Below the pieces are notes generated by a model. The model saw nothing but the letters and a program-made list of their open reading frames with translations. It searched no databases and had not been told where the DNA came from. Below, piece after piece: positions 25,033 through 34,332 of a stretch of DNA of 64,000 nt (position 1 is the stretch's first letter; each line of letters starts with the position of its first letter). The DNA is from CANIGN01 sp041391385 (lineage in GTDB: Bacteria; Bdellovibrionota; UBA2428): NCBI GenBank assembly GCA_041391385.1, contig JAWKOD010000002.1:310001-374000 (forward strand). The letters run 5' to 3'. Made by a program: the position numbers and the translations under genes.

Positions 25033-25039
25033 AGGAAGC

Positions 25040-25053
25040 CCCCAGCGCTGGGG
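25040..25053 (+). terminator. probable terminator after proBA
   Basis: CCCCAGCGCTGGGG is a perfect 14-base palindrome (5-bp stem, GCGC loop) 8 bases after the proA stop, followed by TAATTTG. The U-tract is poor, so efficiency is uncertain. Confidence 0.5.
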
Positions 25054-25209
25054 TAATTTGTTCTGTGAAAATATATCTCACGAGAGTTTTGAGCTCACTC
25101 GCTTTGGGTGTATCCTCTTTGTTCCAGCATTTAATAGCCCTTTCATAGTGGCCTTTAGGCTTGATCATGGCGCTTCGCGTCGTCTACCTTGCCTTCACAA
25201 GGAGTCTTT

Positions 25210-25593
25210 ATGAATACATTCAATAAGCAATTAATCCAACTTTCTTTAAGTTTATGTGTGGTCTCTTTTGCGGGGCCAGCAGATGCTAACTTTAAAAATG
25301 TAAATGGAGATCGAAGTTTAGATAAGACAAGCGTTAAGGCTGAAGCGAGTAAAATTAGAAGTATTGTCTTAGATGAAAAGTTAGGGAGCTATGCTGATAT
25401 GTCTGACCCAGAAATTGTAGGTCGTGTAGTTGCAAGATTAGAGGCACGTTGCAAAGCTTTTCACTCGAGTCTAAATCGCCTTTATCATGGGATTTACATG
25501 TCGGAAAAATATACTTTAGACATCATGGAATTCTATTCTCCTGGCGACGATACGGCGGTCGGAATAACTGCGATTTGCATAAGTAGGCCCTGA
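25210..25593 (+). CDS. Small exported protein of unknown function
   Basis: A 127-residue protein with a signal peptide (hydrophobic LSLSLCVVSFAGPADA). AAGGAG at 25199-25204 fixes the start at ATG 25210 rather than the upstream in-frame ATG at 25189. The mature part is mostly polar, with two cysteines (RCKAF and AICIS) that could form a disulfide. I recognise no family. It is bounded by the proBA palindrome on the left and a strong terminator on the right, so it is a single-gene unit. Confidence 0.72.
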   Translation: MNTFNKQLIQLSLSLCVVSFAGPADANFKNVNGDRSLDKTSVKAEASKIRSIVLDEKLGSYADMSDPEIVGRVVARLEARCKAFHSSLNRLYHGIYMSEKYTLDIMEFYSPGDDTAVGITAICISRP

Positions 25594-25601
25594 TTGTAAG
25601 C

Positions 25602-25634
25602 CCCCTGGGGAATGCTTGAATTCCCTGGGGTTTT
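25602..25634 (+). terminator. intrinsic terminator
   Basis: The arm at 25602-25613 pairs with 25620-25630 (GGGAAT/ATTCCC plus flanking C/G pairs and two wobble pairs) around a 6-base loop. TTTT follows at 25631-25634. It closes the small exported-protein gene. Confidence 0.75.
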
Positions 25635-25700
25635 CACCTCAATGACCCTTAATCTGGGGTTGACTCGGCCCATGAATTACTGCACTGTGTCGTGGTCGCA

Positions 25701-27407
25701 ATGCTCTTTCCGGTGAATCGCTATAGATCTATTTTAAGGTGTCTTTTCGGATACTTATGCTTGTTTGGCCTTTTTCAACTTGAGGCAAAAGATTTTCCCG
25801 AACGTATTTATGTCTTGGTTGCTGAGAGTCTTCCTGATGGGTCAGGTGATGTAGCTCTTAATATTCGTGCGGCACTTATGCTTCAAGACACATACAATTT
25901 TTCAAAAACAGAGGTCACTCTTCTCGTGCCTCCTTCCTCTCAAGAAAGCGTAGATGCTCTCTTGGGTAAGGATTCCACTCTTGCTCAAATTTCACTCAAA
26001 GATAATCCCGAGCTTCCTCAGGCAGATTTTCTATTTTCTTTTTCGCATCATCAAGAGCGCTCAGCGCTTCCACCAAATGTTCTTCGTGCAGCTAAACATC
26101 ATTTCATATACGGGGAACACGCCGAGAATGGTTTTTATGTAAGTTATCGTTCTGCTGAAGCGCCATACACTCTTAAGCAACTTGAAGCCGAACTTGTTTC
26201 GTTGGGTATTGAAGAGGCCAAGGATTTGCAATTTGGACGTATTGCGCTTGCCTATACATTTAATAAAGCCCCAACTGAAGCTTACATATGGGCCACAGCT
26301 CGAATGGCCCAGCAAAAACCCGAAGAAAAGATCTATCTATTTGTTAAAGATTCTTTTGGTTTTAAAAAATTAGCGCAAGAGCTCCCTTCAAATTTAATTT
26401 TAATTTCACATCCAATTCTTCCACTTAGGTTGCATGAATCCGCTATTGCTCACAGTCACCTCCCAGTGCTTGTTACGGGAACAGCCTCAGTTAATATTGC
26501 TCTTGAATACCAAAAAGCACTTTTCTATGAAACCCGTATTCATACATTTTCCATGTGGAAAAAGGTGCTTGAGGCACTCACAACTCCGGACACAAGTGAT
26601 GAACTTTTACACGATATCAAAAGACGTTCTTTTAATAGCGAAAATATACGAACTTATTTAAGTCGAGGTATGGATACGCTTGTGGCAACATCACAGCATC
26701 CTAATCTTGTAGATTATTTTTATCAGGGCTTTGGCGACTACAGAATCAATAGAATTTTTACGACACCTCAAAGCTTCATTCGGAGCAGGTATTCGCTCTT
26801 AATGCGCTGGATGCGTCATATGCGCAACGCCTATAATCTTGAATCTAATCCTAGATTTGAACGCGTTCGCTCTCATAATCAAGAAATTTTAGAAATAATT
26901 GCTCTAGATGAATCTGTGGAAAAGTCGCTTAAAGTTTATATTAAGGACAAGCTTCACCCAGCTGTCTTAGGTGGAGCTGTGCTGCTTCCTGCATACTTCG
27001 AGGACTTCTTGAGCGCTATTGATATTACTGAAACTAAAAAAATCACTTACCCTGATTTTTTTGCAAGCGATCTTATCGACTACGTGCAAACGATGCTCGG
27101 GGATGGCAATTCTTTAAGGAAATCACAGCAAAGAGAAGTTTATTCAAAGTGGAGAGAGATTCTTTTTAAAATCATAATCAAAGAAGAGGGGATTCAGTTT
27201 CTAGAAAAAATTATACCGCTCTGGAAAAAATATCCTGAACTCAGACCAAATAATCGTATGATTAATGCGCTCTTGCTCACAGAAGGAAAAGCTGAAGTTA
27301 AAAAATACTTGCTCTGGATTAAAAGCAAAACTCTTCAAGATAGCCTTCGGGGAAAACCGAAACTTGTGCAGGGCTACCTTAAGTGTAAGGCATGGCTTCT
27401 TCGCTAA
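25701..27407 (+). CDS. Exported protein with a possible GT-B glycosyltransferase fold
   Basis: A 568-residue protein with an N-terminal hydrophobic export segment (about 15-30). The first half resembles GT-B enzymes by eye: SGDVALNIRAALML near the N-terminus, alternating beta-alpha pattern, and PVLVTGTASVNIALEYQKAL, which looks like the nucleotide-sugar-binding late motif. The second half (from about 350) is helical and basic. A sugar donor on the far side of the membrane would be unusual, so the assignment is tentative. ATG 25701 is preferred over GTG 25692; neither has a Shine-Dalgarno. The 3' end overlaps the permease tail by 4 bases. Confidence 0.6.
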   Translation: MLFPVNRYRSILRCLFGYLCLFGLFQLEAKDFPERIYVLVAESLPDGSGDVALNIRAALMLQDTYNFSKTEVTLLVPPSSQESVDALLGKDSTLAQISLKDNPELPQADFLFSFSHHQERSALPPNVLRAAKHHFIYGEHAENGFYVSYRSAEAPYTLKQLEAELVSLGIEEAKDLQFGRIALAYTFNKAPTEAYIWATARMAQQKPEEKIYLFVKDSFGFKKLAQELPSNLILISHPILPLRLHESAIAHSHLPVLVTGTASVNIALEYQKALFYETRIHTFSMWKKVLEALTTPDTSDELLHDIKRRSFNSENIRTYLSRGMDTLVATSQHPNLVDYFYQGFGDYRINRIFTTPQSFIRSRYSLLMRWMRHMRNAYNLESNPRFERVRSHNQEILEIIALDESVEKSLKVYIKDKLHPAVLGGAVLLPAYFEDFLSAIDITETKKITYPDFFASDLIDYVQTMLGDGNSLRKSQQREVYSKWREILFKIIIKEEGIQFLEKIIPLWKKYPELRPNNRMINALLLTEGKAEVKKYLLWIKSKTLQDSLRGKPKLVQGYLKCKAWLLR

Positions 27408-28687
27408 GGTAGGCGCAATTTTATCTTACCTAGAGTTAAGTATAAGAGTGAGCCAATAACGAGGGCAGCAAAAAGGCTTATGTAGATTTCAGATTCAAAG
27501 AAAAGGCCAAGTCCAGCGATTGTGATTAGAGCAAAGATGGGGGGGAGTGGGAGTCTTCCAATTGAGATGGGAACCTTAAAGGGACGTTCAATACCGGGCT
27601 TTTTAAATCTTAAAACAATGAGGCAAATATTCACGATGGCAAAGGCTAAGAGAGATGCTGAGGAAGAGAGGTTGGCGATAATAGATATTTTGTTGAAAGG
27701 TAAAAAGCAAATGGCAATAAAAAAAACGGCAATGCTTGCCGTCCAGGGAGCTTGGGTTTTGCGCGAAACACGAGCTAATATCCGAGGCATCGCATTTTCG
27801 TTAGCCATACCATAAAGCATTCTGCTGGCTGCAATCAGAGAAATTAAAACAGTGTTTGCTGTGGAAAAAAGAGCAATGGCTCCCATTAAACGCAGAAGTT
27901 TGGGGGAATGGTTTTGGATGGCCGTTATCAAGGGGTAGCTGCTCTCAGAGAGTTCTTTAGCGGAAGAAAGTGACATTACAGAAAGTGCGACAAGGACATA
28001 AAGTAGTGTCGTGATTGATAGGCTAATAAGTATTGCGAGGGGTATGTTTCGCCCCGGGTTTTTTGTTTCTTCTGCAACGTTCGCTATGTCTTCAAAGCCA
28101 AGGTAGACAAAAAATATGAGAGAGGCTCCTGTGAAGACTCCTTTGTGAAGCTGTGGATTTAAAAAAGCTGTGAGTGGTTCGGTCTCTCTGAAAGCAATCC
28201 AAATGACAAATACAAGGCCTAGTATTTCTATCAAAGTGAATACAACATTGATCCAACTAGCTTCTTTAATCCCTTTGAGGTTTATAAGAGTGCAAAGAGT
28301 TAATAATAAAAAAGCAGATAAAGTGTGGGACACTTCGAAAAAAGAATTGAGATATCCCGAAAAAGAAAGCGCTACAGTACAAGCTGTTGCGGAAGCTGCA
28401 ACGGTTAAGATAAATCCCGTAAGAGAGTGCAGGATGGGAAGCTGGGGGAAGGCTTTTTTTGCGTAAATAAACTCTGCTCCCGCCTTGGGAAAGGTACTTG
28501 CAAGTTCTGCGTAGGAGAGTCCAGTGAGTCCAGCAACGATCGCTGCAAGTATAAAGCTCAGCCAGAGTTGAGTGCCTGCTTCGGCTGAGGCTGCTCCAAT
28601 AATGGAATATATTCCTGCGCCAATGATGATTCCGATGGAGTAGAAGCTTAGGCCCGTAAGTCCTAGGCTCTTGCGAAGTGCCGGCAT
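27404..28687 (-). CDS. APC-family amino acid permease
   Basis: A 427-residue inner-membrane transporter with about 12 hydrophobic helices. The N-terminal SIGIIIGAGIYSIIGAAS is the conserved APC unwound-helix motif (GxGIF-like), and AELASTFPKAGAEFIYAKKAF, FVYLGFEDIANVAEETKNPGRNIPLAI are family signatures. It probably exchanges or imports an amino acid by proton symport; the substrate cannot be read from the sequence. It is transcribed alone, convergent with the upstream gene and divergent from the pseudouridine synthase. Confidence 0.9.
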   Translation of the reverse strand: MPALRKSLGLTGLSFYSIGIIIGAGIYSIIGAASAEAGTQLWLSFILAAIVAGLTGLSYAELASTFPKAGAEFIYAKKAFPQLPILHSLTGFILTVAASATACTVALSFSGYLNSFFEVSHTLSAFLLLTLCTLINLKGIKEASWINVVFTLIEILGLVFVIWIAFRETEPLTAFLNPQLHKGVFTGASLIFFVYLGFEDIANVAEETKNPGRNIPLAILISLSITTLLYVLVALSVMSLSSAKELSESSYPLITAIQNHSPKLLRLMGAIALFSTANTVLISLIAASRMLYGMANENAMPRILARVSRKTQAPWTASIAVFFIAICFLPFNKISIIANLSSSASLLAFAIVNICLIVLRFKKPGIERPFKVPISIGRLPLPPIFALITIAGLGLFFESEIYISLFAALVIGSLLYLTLGKIKLRLP

Positions 28688-28835
28688 TTAATGATTATTC
28701 TTAGTCTAAGTTGCAGCTGGGGAGAAGGAATGAGGCGCTTGACGCCCCGCGCTCAAGCTTTAAGGGGAGTCTGTGTGGCCTAAATGGGCGTCTTTTTTCA
28801 TTTATAAGGCTAACGGGGTGCACTACTGTATTGGA

Positions 28836-29579
28836 ATGGCTGAAATCAGACTCCAAAAAATACTCGCAGCGGCGGGCATCGCCTCCCGAAGAGAGGCTGA
28901 AGCGCTTTTAAAAGCAGGCGAAATAAAAGTAAATGGCAAGGTCGCAAAGGTTGGCGACAAGGCAGATCCCGAAAACGATCACATCAAGGTGTGTAATAAG
29001 TTATTACCTAAAGCACAGAACAAAGTTGTAGTGGCTTTGTTTAAACCTAAAGACGTTTGGTGCACAACACGTCCTCTTACGCTTGAAGATGAAATTCGCA
29101 AGCAAACAATTTTTGATTTGATTCCCAAAATTAAAGAACGCGTTCTTCCCATTGGAAAACTCGATGCGGACTCTGAGGGAATTGTGTTGATGACAAATGA
29201 CGGAGAGCTATCTCGTCGTCTTTTGAATACGCAGTATGAAGTACCTAAAAAGTGGCGTCTTAAAGTAGATGGTCACGTGGAAGAGAAAAAACTGAAGTAT
29301 TTAGCGAATGGAATGAAAATCGAAGGCAAGCGCCTTAAAGTGACAGATCTCAAGGTTGAACAAAAATTAGAAGGTAAAATGTGGGTTCAAGTTGAAACCA
29401 CTGAAATTCAAAATAGATTACTTCGAAAAGCCTTTGAAAAGCTCTCTCACCCTATAGATAAGGCACAGCGAGTGTCTTTTGCTGGAATTAGCTGTGGTGA
29501 CATGGAGCGTGGACAGTATCGCTATTTAAACGCAGACGAGTTAAGAAAGTTAAAAGTATGGGTCGATTTAAAAAAATAA
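28836..29579 (+). CDS. RsuA/RluB-family pseudouridine synthase
   Basis: A 247-residue rRNA pseudouridine synthase. An S4 RNA-binding domain comes first (IRLQKILAAAGIASRREAEALLKAGEIKVNG), then the catalytic domain with GKLDADSEGIVLMTNDGEL (catalytic Asp in LDADSEG) and KLSHPIDKAQRVSFAGI. It is closest in layout to RluB/RsuA; target position (16S or 23S) is not decided. ATG 28836 puts the S4 domain at the N-terminus as usual; an in-frame start 63 bases upstream would add an unrelated tail. The 3' end overlaps bamD by 22 bases. Confidence 0.9.
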   Translation: MAEIRLQKILAAAGIASRREAEALLKAGEIKVNGKVAKVGDKADPENDHIKVCNKLLPKAQNKVVVALFKPKDVWCTTRPLTLEDEIRKQTIFDLIPKIKERVLPIGKLDADSEGIVLMTNDGELSRRLLNTQYEVPKKWRLKVDGHVEEKKLKYLANGMKIEGKRLKVTDLKVEQKLEGKMWVQVETTEIQNRLLRKAFEKLSHPIDKAQRVSFAGISCGDMERGQYRYLNADELRKLKVWVDLKK

Positions 29580-30241
29580 GCATTCAGTTTTTCTCCTTAG
29601 TGGCTATTTATTTGCTTGCATCTTGTTCTTCAACAAGTGTGGACTTAACAAAAGAGCGCGATCCAAAAAAACTTTACGATTACGGAGTCAAATCACTCAA
29701 AGATGAAGACTACTTAGAAGCGCAAGATGTTTTTGCTGAGATTAAAAAACGATTCTCTCAAAGTGCTTATTTTGCTCTTGCCGAGCTTAGAGCTGCTGAT
29801 TTGGAGTTTGACCAAGGAAATTACGCAGAGTCTGCTTTGTTGTATGAAAACTTTGTAGAACTTTACCCGACACATTCTGAGGCTGCTTATGCTCAATTTA
29901 GAAGAGCGAAGTCCTATATGGAAGACTGTCCTGAGTTGGAAGCTCGCGATCAAAGTGCAGCTTCATTGGCTGCAGCTTCGGCTACCCAACTTTTGACACG
30001 TTACCCCTCTTCACCTTTTGCGGCCGAAGCGAAAGAGATTTTTTACCGTGCTCGCTTTCAACTCGCCAAAAAAGAGGCGTATATAGCGCGTTTTTACCGC
30101 AAAAAGGGCTTTGATCAGGCAAGTAATCGCCGTTGGAAAAGAATTCCGACGCAGTTTCAGGATTTGAAAGGCTATAAACCCGCACAAGAGTTCTGGAAAG
30201 AGGTACAATCAGCTATAAGCGGGATTTCCAAAGAGAGTTAG
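29558..30241 (+). CDS. bamD: BamD-like outer membrane assembly lipoprotein
   Basis: A 227-residue TPR lipoprotein with lipobox LASC (Cys23). The mature part has the tetratricopeptide array of BamD/YfiO: LYDYGVKSLKDEDYLEAQDVFAEIKKRF, then FELALRAADLEFDQGNYAES-like and a HSEAAYAQFRRAKSYMEDC helix, and a QLAKKEAYIARFYRKKGFDQAS motif characteristic of BamD. It belongs to the BAM complex that inserts beta-barrel proteins. It begins within the upstream pseudouridine synthase gene and leads a run with two further genes. Confidence 0.85.
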   Translation: MGRFKKISIQFFSLVAIYLLASCSSTSVDLTKERDPKKLYDYGVKSLKDEDYLEAQDVFAEIKKRFSQSAYFALAELRAADLEFDQGNYAESALLYENFVELYPTHSEAAYAQFRRAKSYMEDCPELEARDQSAASLAAASATQLLTRYPSSPFAAEAKEIFYRARFQLAKKEAYIARFYRKKGFDQASNRRWKRIPTQFQDLKGYKPAQEFWKEVQSAISGISKES

Positions 30242-30278
30242 TGCGCTTTGAGGATCCCGAATATGGGGCAAAGCAAGG

Positions 30279-30971
30279 ATGAATGACCTTTTAAAACATA
30301 TTGGAATACGAATTCAGGAATCTGTAGAAGAAAAAAACTGGCCGGGAGTAGAGCATTGGTCAAAAGAGCTTTTAAAATACGCTCCTCAAAAAACATTAGG
30401 ATTTAAATGGCTTGCGAGAGCTTCGCTTGCTCAAGGCAAGATGGAGCGGGCAGCTTATGCCTATAATCGAGTACTAGATTTTGAAAATGACAACGAAGAG
30501 GCTCAGCGCTTTTTTTCGGAGCATGCGCGTACAGAAATTAAAACTATGGATGCTTCACCCGCTGAAGTGCCAGAGGATAATTATCATCTCCTAAGTCCTG
30601 ATCAAAAAGCTTTTTTAGGAAGAGCAGAATTTGATGCGGCTACTGCCTATGAAACTGTAAGTATGTTCGCAGAGGCAGCCGAGCACTTTCAGAAATCTTT
30701 TTATTGGTTTTCACATCCTCAAGCTGCCTATAAAGCAGCTGAGATGTTTCATAAGTCACATAAGAGTTATGAGGCTATGAAACTTTTAAGAGATACGCTC
30801 AATGTAAATCCAAACTGGATAGAGGGACATCTTTTAGCGGGAAACATTTATTTTGAGTTAGGTCAGTTGAGCTCTGCTCAAAATGAGTGGCAGACAGTTT
30901 TAAAGCTGGATCCAAAAAATTCCGAAGCACTTGCAAAATTAAGATCCACTTGGGAGTTGGAGCATCGATGA
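30279..30971 (+). CDS. Tetratricopeptide repeat protein
   Basis: A 230-residue soluble protein without signal peptide, built of TPR-like helical pairs. Clear repeats are WLARASLAQGKMERAAYAYN with VLDFENDNEEA, and AGNIYFELGQLSSAQNEW with VLKLDPKNSEAL. Such proteins are scaffolds; no partner can be inferred beyond the neighbouring BamD and lipoprotein genes. Its stop overlaps the next ATG by 4 bases. Confidence 0.75.
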   Translation: MNDLLKHIGIRIQESVEEKNWPGVEHWSKELLKYAPQKTLGFKWLARASLAQGKMERAAYAYNRVLDFENDNEEAQRFFSEHARTEIKTMDASPAEVPEDNYHLLSPDQKAFLGRAEFDAATAYETVSMFAEAAEHFQKSFYWFSHPQAAYKAAEMFHKSHKSYEAMKLLRDTLNVNPNWIEGHLLAGNIYFELGQLSSAQNEWQTVLKLDPKNSEALAKLRSTWELEHR

Positions 30972-31585
30972 AGAGACTAATGAGTCTTAAGCTTTTCGCT
31001 CTCTTGCTCTTACTTTCTTCCGCGTGTGTTACTAAAAACCCCGTTGCCGGAAAATATTCTGGACTCTATGAACTTGTCTTAAAGGACGGTGTTGCTTGTC
31101 ACTTCCTTATGAAGAAAGATGCTCTTTCGCTTCCCACAGTGCTTTGTCATGATGCAACTCAAGCGTGGGTTGTGCCCATTCAAGACTTGGTTGAAAATGT
31201 TTGGGCTACGGCACCTGTCGTTACTGAGAGCGGAACACTTCTGGCTTTCTTGGATAATAAAAAAATCGAAAAACTTTCTCTCTTGGTAAGTACGGACCAG
31301 GGGCGTAATTGGGACATCTTCCCTAGTTTTACAAAAAAAAACGTAGCTGACGAAGTAAGCACGGTTGAAATAAGTAAAAAGGGAAATTTGGAGCTCACTT
31401 TTAAGTCGAATCAAAGCAAGTCTTACAAAGCGAAGCCAGAAGGCTCTCTTAAATCAAAATTTACCCCTGTATTGAGTGTCGCAAAATCATATCCTGAGCA
31501 TTGCTTCACTCAGCACTCTTTAGGCGAAGACGCTGCGATCCCAGCTGATTGTTTGTCAGGGTATTTGAAAAGATTACTTAAGTAA
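30968..31585 (+). CDS. Lipoprotein of unknown function
   Basis: A 205-residue lipoprotein with lipobox SSAC (Cys20). ATG 30968 overlaps the upstream stop and gives a proper signal peptide; a longer frame upstream is just the overlap with the TPR gene. The mature part is beta-rich, with VSTDQGRNWDIF resembling an Asp-box (S-x-D-x-G-x-x-W) blade of sialidase-type propellers, but only one copy is seen. Two cysteine pairs are spaced widely. Translation is probably coupled to the TPR protein. Confidence 0.7.
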   Translation: MKRLMSLKLFALLLLLSSACVTKNPVAGKYSGLYELVLKDGVACHFLMKKDALSLPTVLCHDATQAWVVPIQDLVENVWATAPVVTESGTLLAFLDNKKIEKLSLLVSTDQGRNWDIFPSFTKKNVADEVSTVEISKKGNLELTFKSNQSKSYKAKPEGSLKSKFTPVLSVAKSYPEHCFTQHSLGEDAAIPADCLSGYLKRLLK

Positions 31586-31609
31586 TAAGTTCTGTACTGG
31601 GGCTCTTTG

Positions 31610-33382
31610 CTACTTTTCTTCCGCAGCAGGTGGAGGTGGTGTAAGGGGTGCGGGTGGCGCTATTGTTTGCGGAGTTCTTCTTACGGAGCATCGAATAGAG
31701 AATATGTTGTGAGTTCCTCTATATTTGCTGAGTGCAGACTCTGCTTTGTTTTTGTCGGAGAAAAAGAGTTCATCGTTCAAGCGTTTAAGGTTACTCGTGT
31801 TTGTAGAGTTGGAATTATATTCAATGTTTTGCATTCCACCGCTTGCACAAAATTCTGTAGCGATGCTTTTTACAAGAGTGCTTTGAGTGTCATAGATTCT
31901 TAGTTTTTCGTTTTCGGGGAGTGGATCTACGGGATTGGTGGGGAGTGTGATGTAGATTGGCTCTAGAATACGAGTGTTCTTATATACTAAGTCATCAATA
32001 GAAATAAGTGCGCGACAAAGTCCAAGTGAGTCGTCTTTGATTTCTTGAAAATCCCAGTTGCGTTCAATGCTAAGAAGTCCCCATGATCTTAAAAGCTCTG
32101 AGCGCATACCTTGGTTTTCAGTATCTTCATTGTTGCCAATTTGGCATTCACGATCTCGTTCTAAGAATTGTAATACGTCTTGTGAATTGCTTAGGCTCGG
32201 AAACTTTGCAGCAATACGGCTTTTAATGAATTCTGATATTTGATTGCGACCTCCAAAGCTTCGGGGCCATTCTCCTTCAAGATCAAAGCGATCACCTAAG
32301 CGATTTCGCTCAGTTTGAATTCTTCTTTCTTCAGCTTCACGCCTAGAGAGGTTGTTGTGTTGTGCATACGAAGCTTCAAGACTCTCTTTGTTAAGAGTTG
32401 AAAATCCGTAGGCAAAGCTAAGTTCGCTTTGTTTCAGTGGACTCAGTTCTTCAGAATCACTGGCAATAGGATTGGCTTCATGTTCAAAAATGTAGGAAGC
32501 CTTGTTCTTATAGTCGAGATCGAGGGATTTTAGAGAGTAGCGAAACTTTTTAGCAGATTGATCAAGTACAAAGTCGCGAGCCGCAGGTAAATTACTGATG
32601 TCTTTCGATAATGCTTTAAGGATTACATAAGATTCAAAATCTAAAACAGCTACTGTGCCTTTTAACTGAGCGATAGGGCCAAAGTAGAGCGCTTCGTTTC
32701 CAAGTGAGGTATTTGGAAGAGCAAAGAGAAGGGAGCCTTGTTCCTTGTCTTCTACAGTATAGGCAAGGCGAGTGTGTCCTGGGGTAACAACGACGGCTAC
32801 ATTCATTCCTCGGATCTGATCGCGGGAGTAAAGATGAGAGACCAGCATAATAAGGAGATTTGAGAGTGATCTCGTATTTGCTTTTTTAAAAAACAGGGGT
32901 TGGAAAATATTCTCTGCATTTGAAGAGAATAAAAGAGGCTTGTTTTTTTCGTTAAGGACTTCGAGGATGTATTTTTCAAGACTTAACTTAATGGATTCAA
33001 TACTTGAAGCGTCGATAGAGTGAAGAAAGCTCTCTGAGAGCTGTTTTTCTCCATTGCGATTTTGCAGCAAAAGGCTACCGTTTTCTGAAAAAATAGTTTC
33101 ATCGGCTTCTGTGGCTTCAGTAGACTTAAGGGCGCTAAGTTCATCGGCTATTATTTTTTGAACAAGAGCGCTGAAGTGCTCAGGCTGATAGCCTTGTTTG
33201 TAGGATTGAATGAGGCTGCGAGTTGACTCGCTGGCATTGTCAGAAACTTCGAGAGGCATTTGCTCGTAAGGGATTTTGTGATTTTTTTTCTTCGCACAAA
33301 AGCTCAAAGAGATGAGCATAAAACCCAGGGCTGCTGTCTTTATAAATACTATTAAAAAGGGTTTAGGTTTTAAATTATGCAT
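31610..33382 (-). CDS. Large lipoprotein of unknown function
   Basis: A 590-residue protein with an export segment and lipobox LSFC (Cys29). There is a globular region (about 150-270, MNVAVVVTPGHTRLAYTVED and VAVLDFESYVILKAL), a charged coiled-coil-like stretch (REAEERRIQTERNRLGDR) and a proline-rich C-terminus (PPAPLTPPPPAAEEK). Several cysteines near the end may form disulfides. I recognise no family. The gene is alone and convergent with the preceding lipoprotein gene. Confidence 0.65.
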   Translation of the reverse strand: MHNLKPKPFLIVFIKTAALGFMLISLSFCAKKKNHKIPYEQMPLEVSDNASESTRSLIQSYKQGYQPEHFSALVQKIIADELSALKSTEATEADETIFSENGSLLLQNRNGEKQLSESFLHSIDASSIESIKLSLEKYILEVLNEKNKPLLFSSNAENIFQPLFFKKANTRSLSNLLIMLVSHLYSRDQIRGMNVAVVVTPGHTRLAYTVEDKEQGSLLFALPNTSLGNEALYFGPIAQLKGTVAVLDFESYVILKALSKDISNLPAARDFVLDQSAKKFRYSLKSLDLDYKNKASYIFEHEANPIASDSEELSPLKQSELSFAYGFSTLNKESLEASYAQHNNLSRREAEERRIQTERNRLGDRFDLEGEWPRSFGGRNQISEFIKSRIAAKFPSLSNSQDVLQFLERDRECQIGNNEDTENQGMRSELLRSWGLLSIERNWDFQEIKDDSLGLCRALISIDDLVYKNTRILEPIYITLPTNPVDPLPENEKLRIYDTQSTLVKSIATEFCASGGMQNIEYNSNSTNTSNLKRLNDELFFSDKNKAESALSKYRGTHNIFSIRCSVRRTPQTIAPPAPLTPPPPAAEEK

Positions 33383-33444
33383 CTCTTAGTAATCGCCTAC
33401 GTAAATATCCAACACAAGGCTATACACATTGCGTGCCATGCTCT

Positions 33445-33480
33445 AAAGCCCGTATTCATTGCTTAGAGGGCTTTTTCTTT
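33445..33480 (+). terminator. plus-strand terminator-like hairpin with no plus-strand gene before it
   Basis: AAAGCCC at 33445-33451 pairs with GGGCTTT at 33468-33474, and the T-run continues to 33476. An alternative pairing CTCTAA/TTAGAG overlaps it. Both flanking genes are leftward, so either it ends an unannotated rightward transcript or it acts on the leftward esterase transcript without a good U-tract. Confidence 0.4.
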
Positions 33481-33544
33481 GTCTAAGAATTAAACAGTGC
33501 TGGCGTAATGCGGTTTAAGCGTATTTATGGCGATGAACAGTCGT

Positions 33545-34204
33545 TTAGTTTGCGTCTAAGAGACGCTGTAAAAATAGTTTCATGTGAGGGATTTCGTCGA
33601 CCTCATCTATCGTGTGGCCTTTATCGATAGGGTTCCAGTCGATTGAGATCCCAAGTTCTCTTAGGCGCTCTATGGATAAACGAGATTTATCAAAATCTAG
33701 CACTTCGTCTTGTCGCCCGTGTGAAACCCAAAGTTTTTGTTCACGTGCTACTTTCGAAAATGCCTCAGGGTATTCTTCTTCAAAAAACACATAGCCACTC
33801 GCTCCAATGATTCCACCAAGGTGCTTGGGGTAGCGAAGAGCGACATCTAGGCACATGAGTGAGCCCTGAGAAAATCCAAACAAGAATATATCTGTGGATG
33901 ATATATTTTCTTCGAGTTGGATCTTGTCGAGTAAGTCTGAGATGAGTTTTCGGCTGCGGACAATCCCGGGTCCTTGATTGGGGGATGGGTCGTACCAAGA
34001 GTACCCAGAATAATAAGGGTCTGGAGCCTGGAGAAAGAGAAAGTTAAAAGCATCTATACCAAGCGCTGCTGGTAAAAAGTGAAAGCCTTCTGGGGAGTCG
34101 CCTCTTCCATGTAAAACAATAAGTAACTTTTTAGATTTTTCTTCGAGAGCGGGCCAAAACTCATATTTTAAGGAGGAGAGAGAAGAGTCTAAAAGTTTAA
34201 GCAC
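33545..34204 (-). CDS. Carboxylesterase/phospholipase-family alpha/beta hydrolase
   Basis: A 219-residue cytosolic serine hydrolase of the acyl-protein thioesterase/carboxylesterase family. LLIVLHGRGDS is the oxyanion strand, GFSQGS (Ser112) the nucleophile elbow, and HGRQDEVLDF and GHTID supply the Asp and His of the triad. Such enzymes cleave short-chain esters or lysophospholipids. There is no signal peptide. It is followed by the hairpin at 33.45 kb. Confidence 0.88.
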   Translation of the reverse strand: MLKLLDSSLSSLKYEFWPALEEKSKKLLIVLHGRGDSPEGFHFLPAALGIDAFNFLFLQAPDPYYSGYSWYDPSPNQGPGIVRSRKLISDLLDKIQLEENISSTDIFLFGFSQGSLMCLDVALRYPKHLGGIIGASGYVFFEEEYPEAFSKVAREQKLWVSHGRQDEVLDFDKSRLSIERLRELGISIDWNPIDKGHTIDEVDEIPHMKLFLQRLLDAN

Positions 34205-34297
34205 TGAGCGTACTCATAGATCGGGCTAGGGCGCCTATCAAACTACAAGTAGTCACGAGTAATTTTTCTGAGTAGTTTCAATGTCTTGAGATAAGAT

Positions 34298-34326
34298 TTG
34301 ACGCACAGTGTCTAGATGTGTATAAT
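34298..34326 (+). promoter_or_regulatory. near-consensus sigma-70 promoter
   Basis: TTGACG at 34298-34303 and TATAAT at 34321-34326 are separated by exactly 17 bases, the best housekeeping promoter I found in the window. Transcription should start near 34333. No protein gene follows on this strand; a terminator follows within 40 bases. Confidence 0.7.
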
Positions 34327-34332
34327 TCATTC

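Noticed and set aside
27522..28466. Frames opposite the APC permease
   Set aside because: Shadows of the permease gene without ribosome sites.
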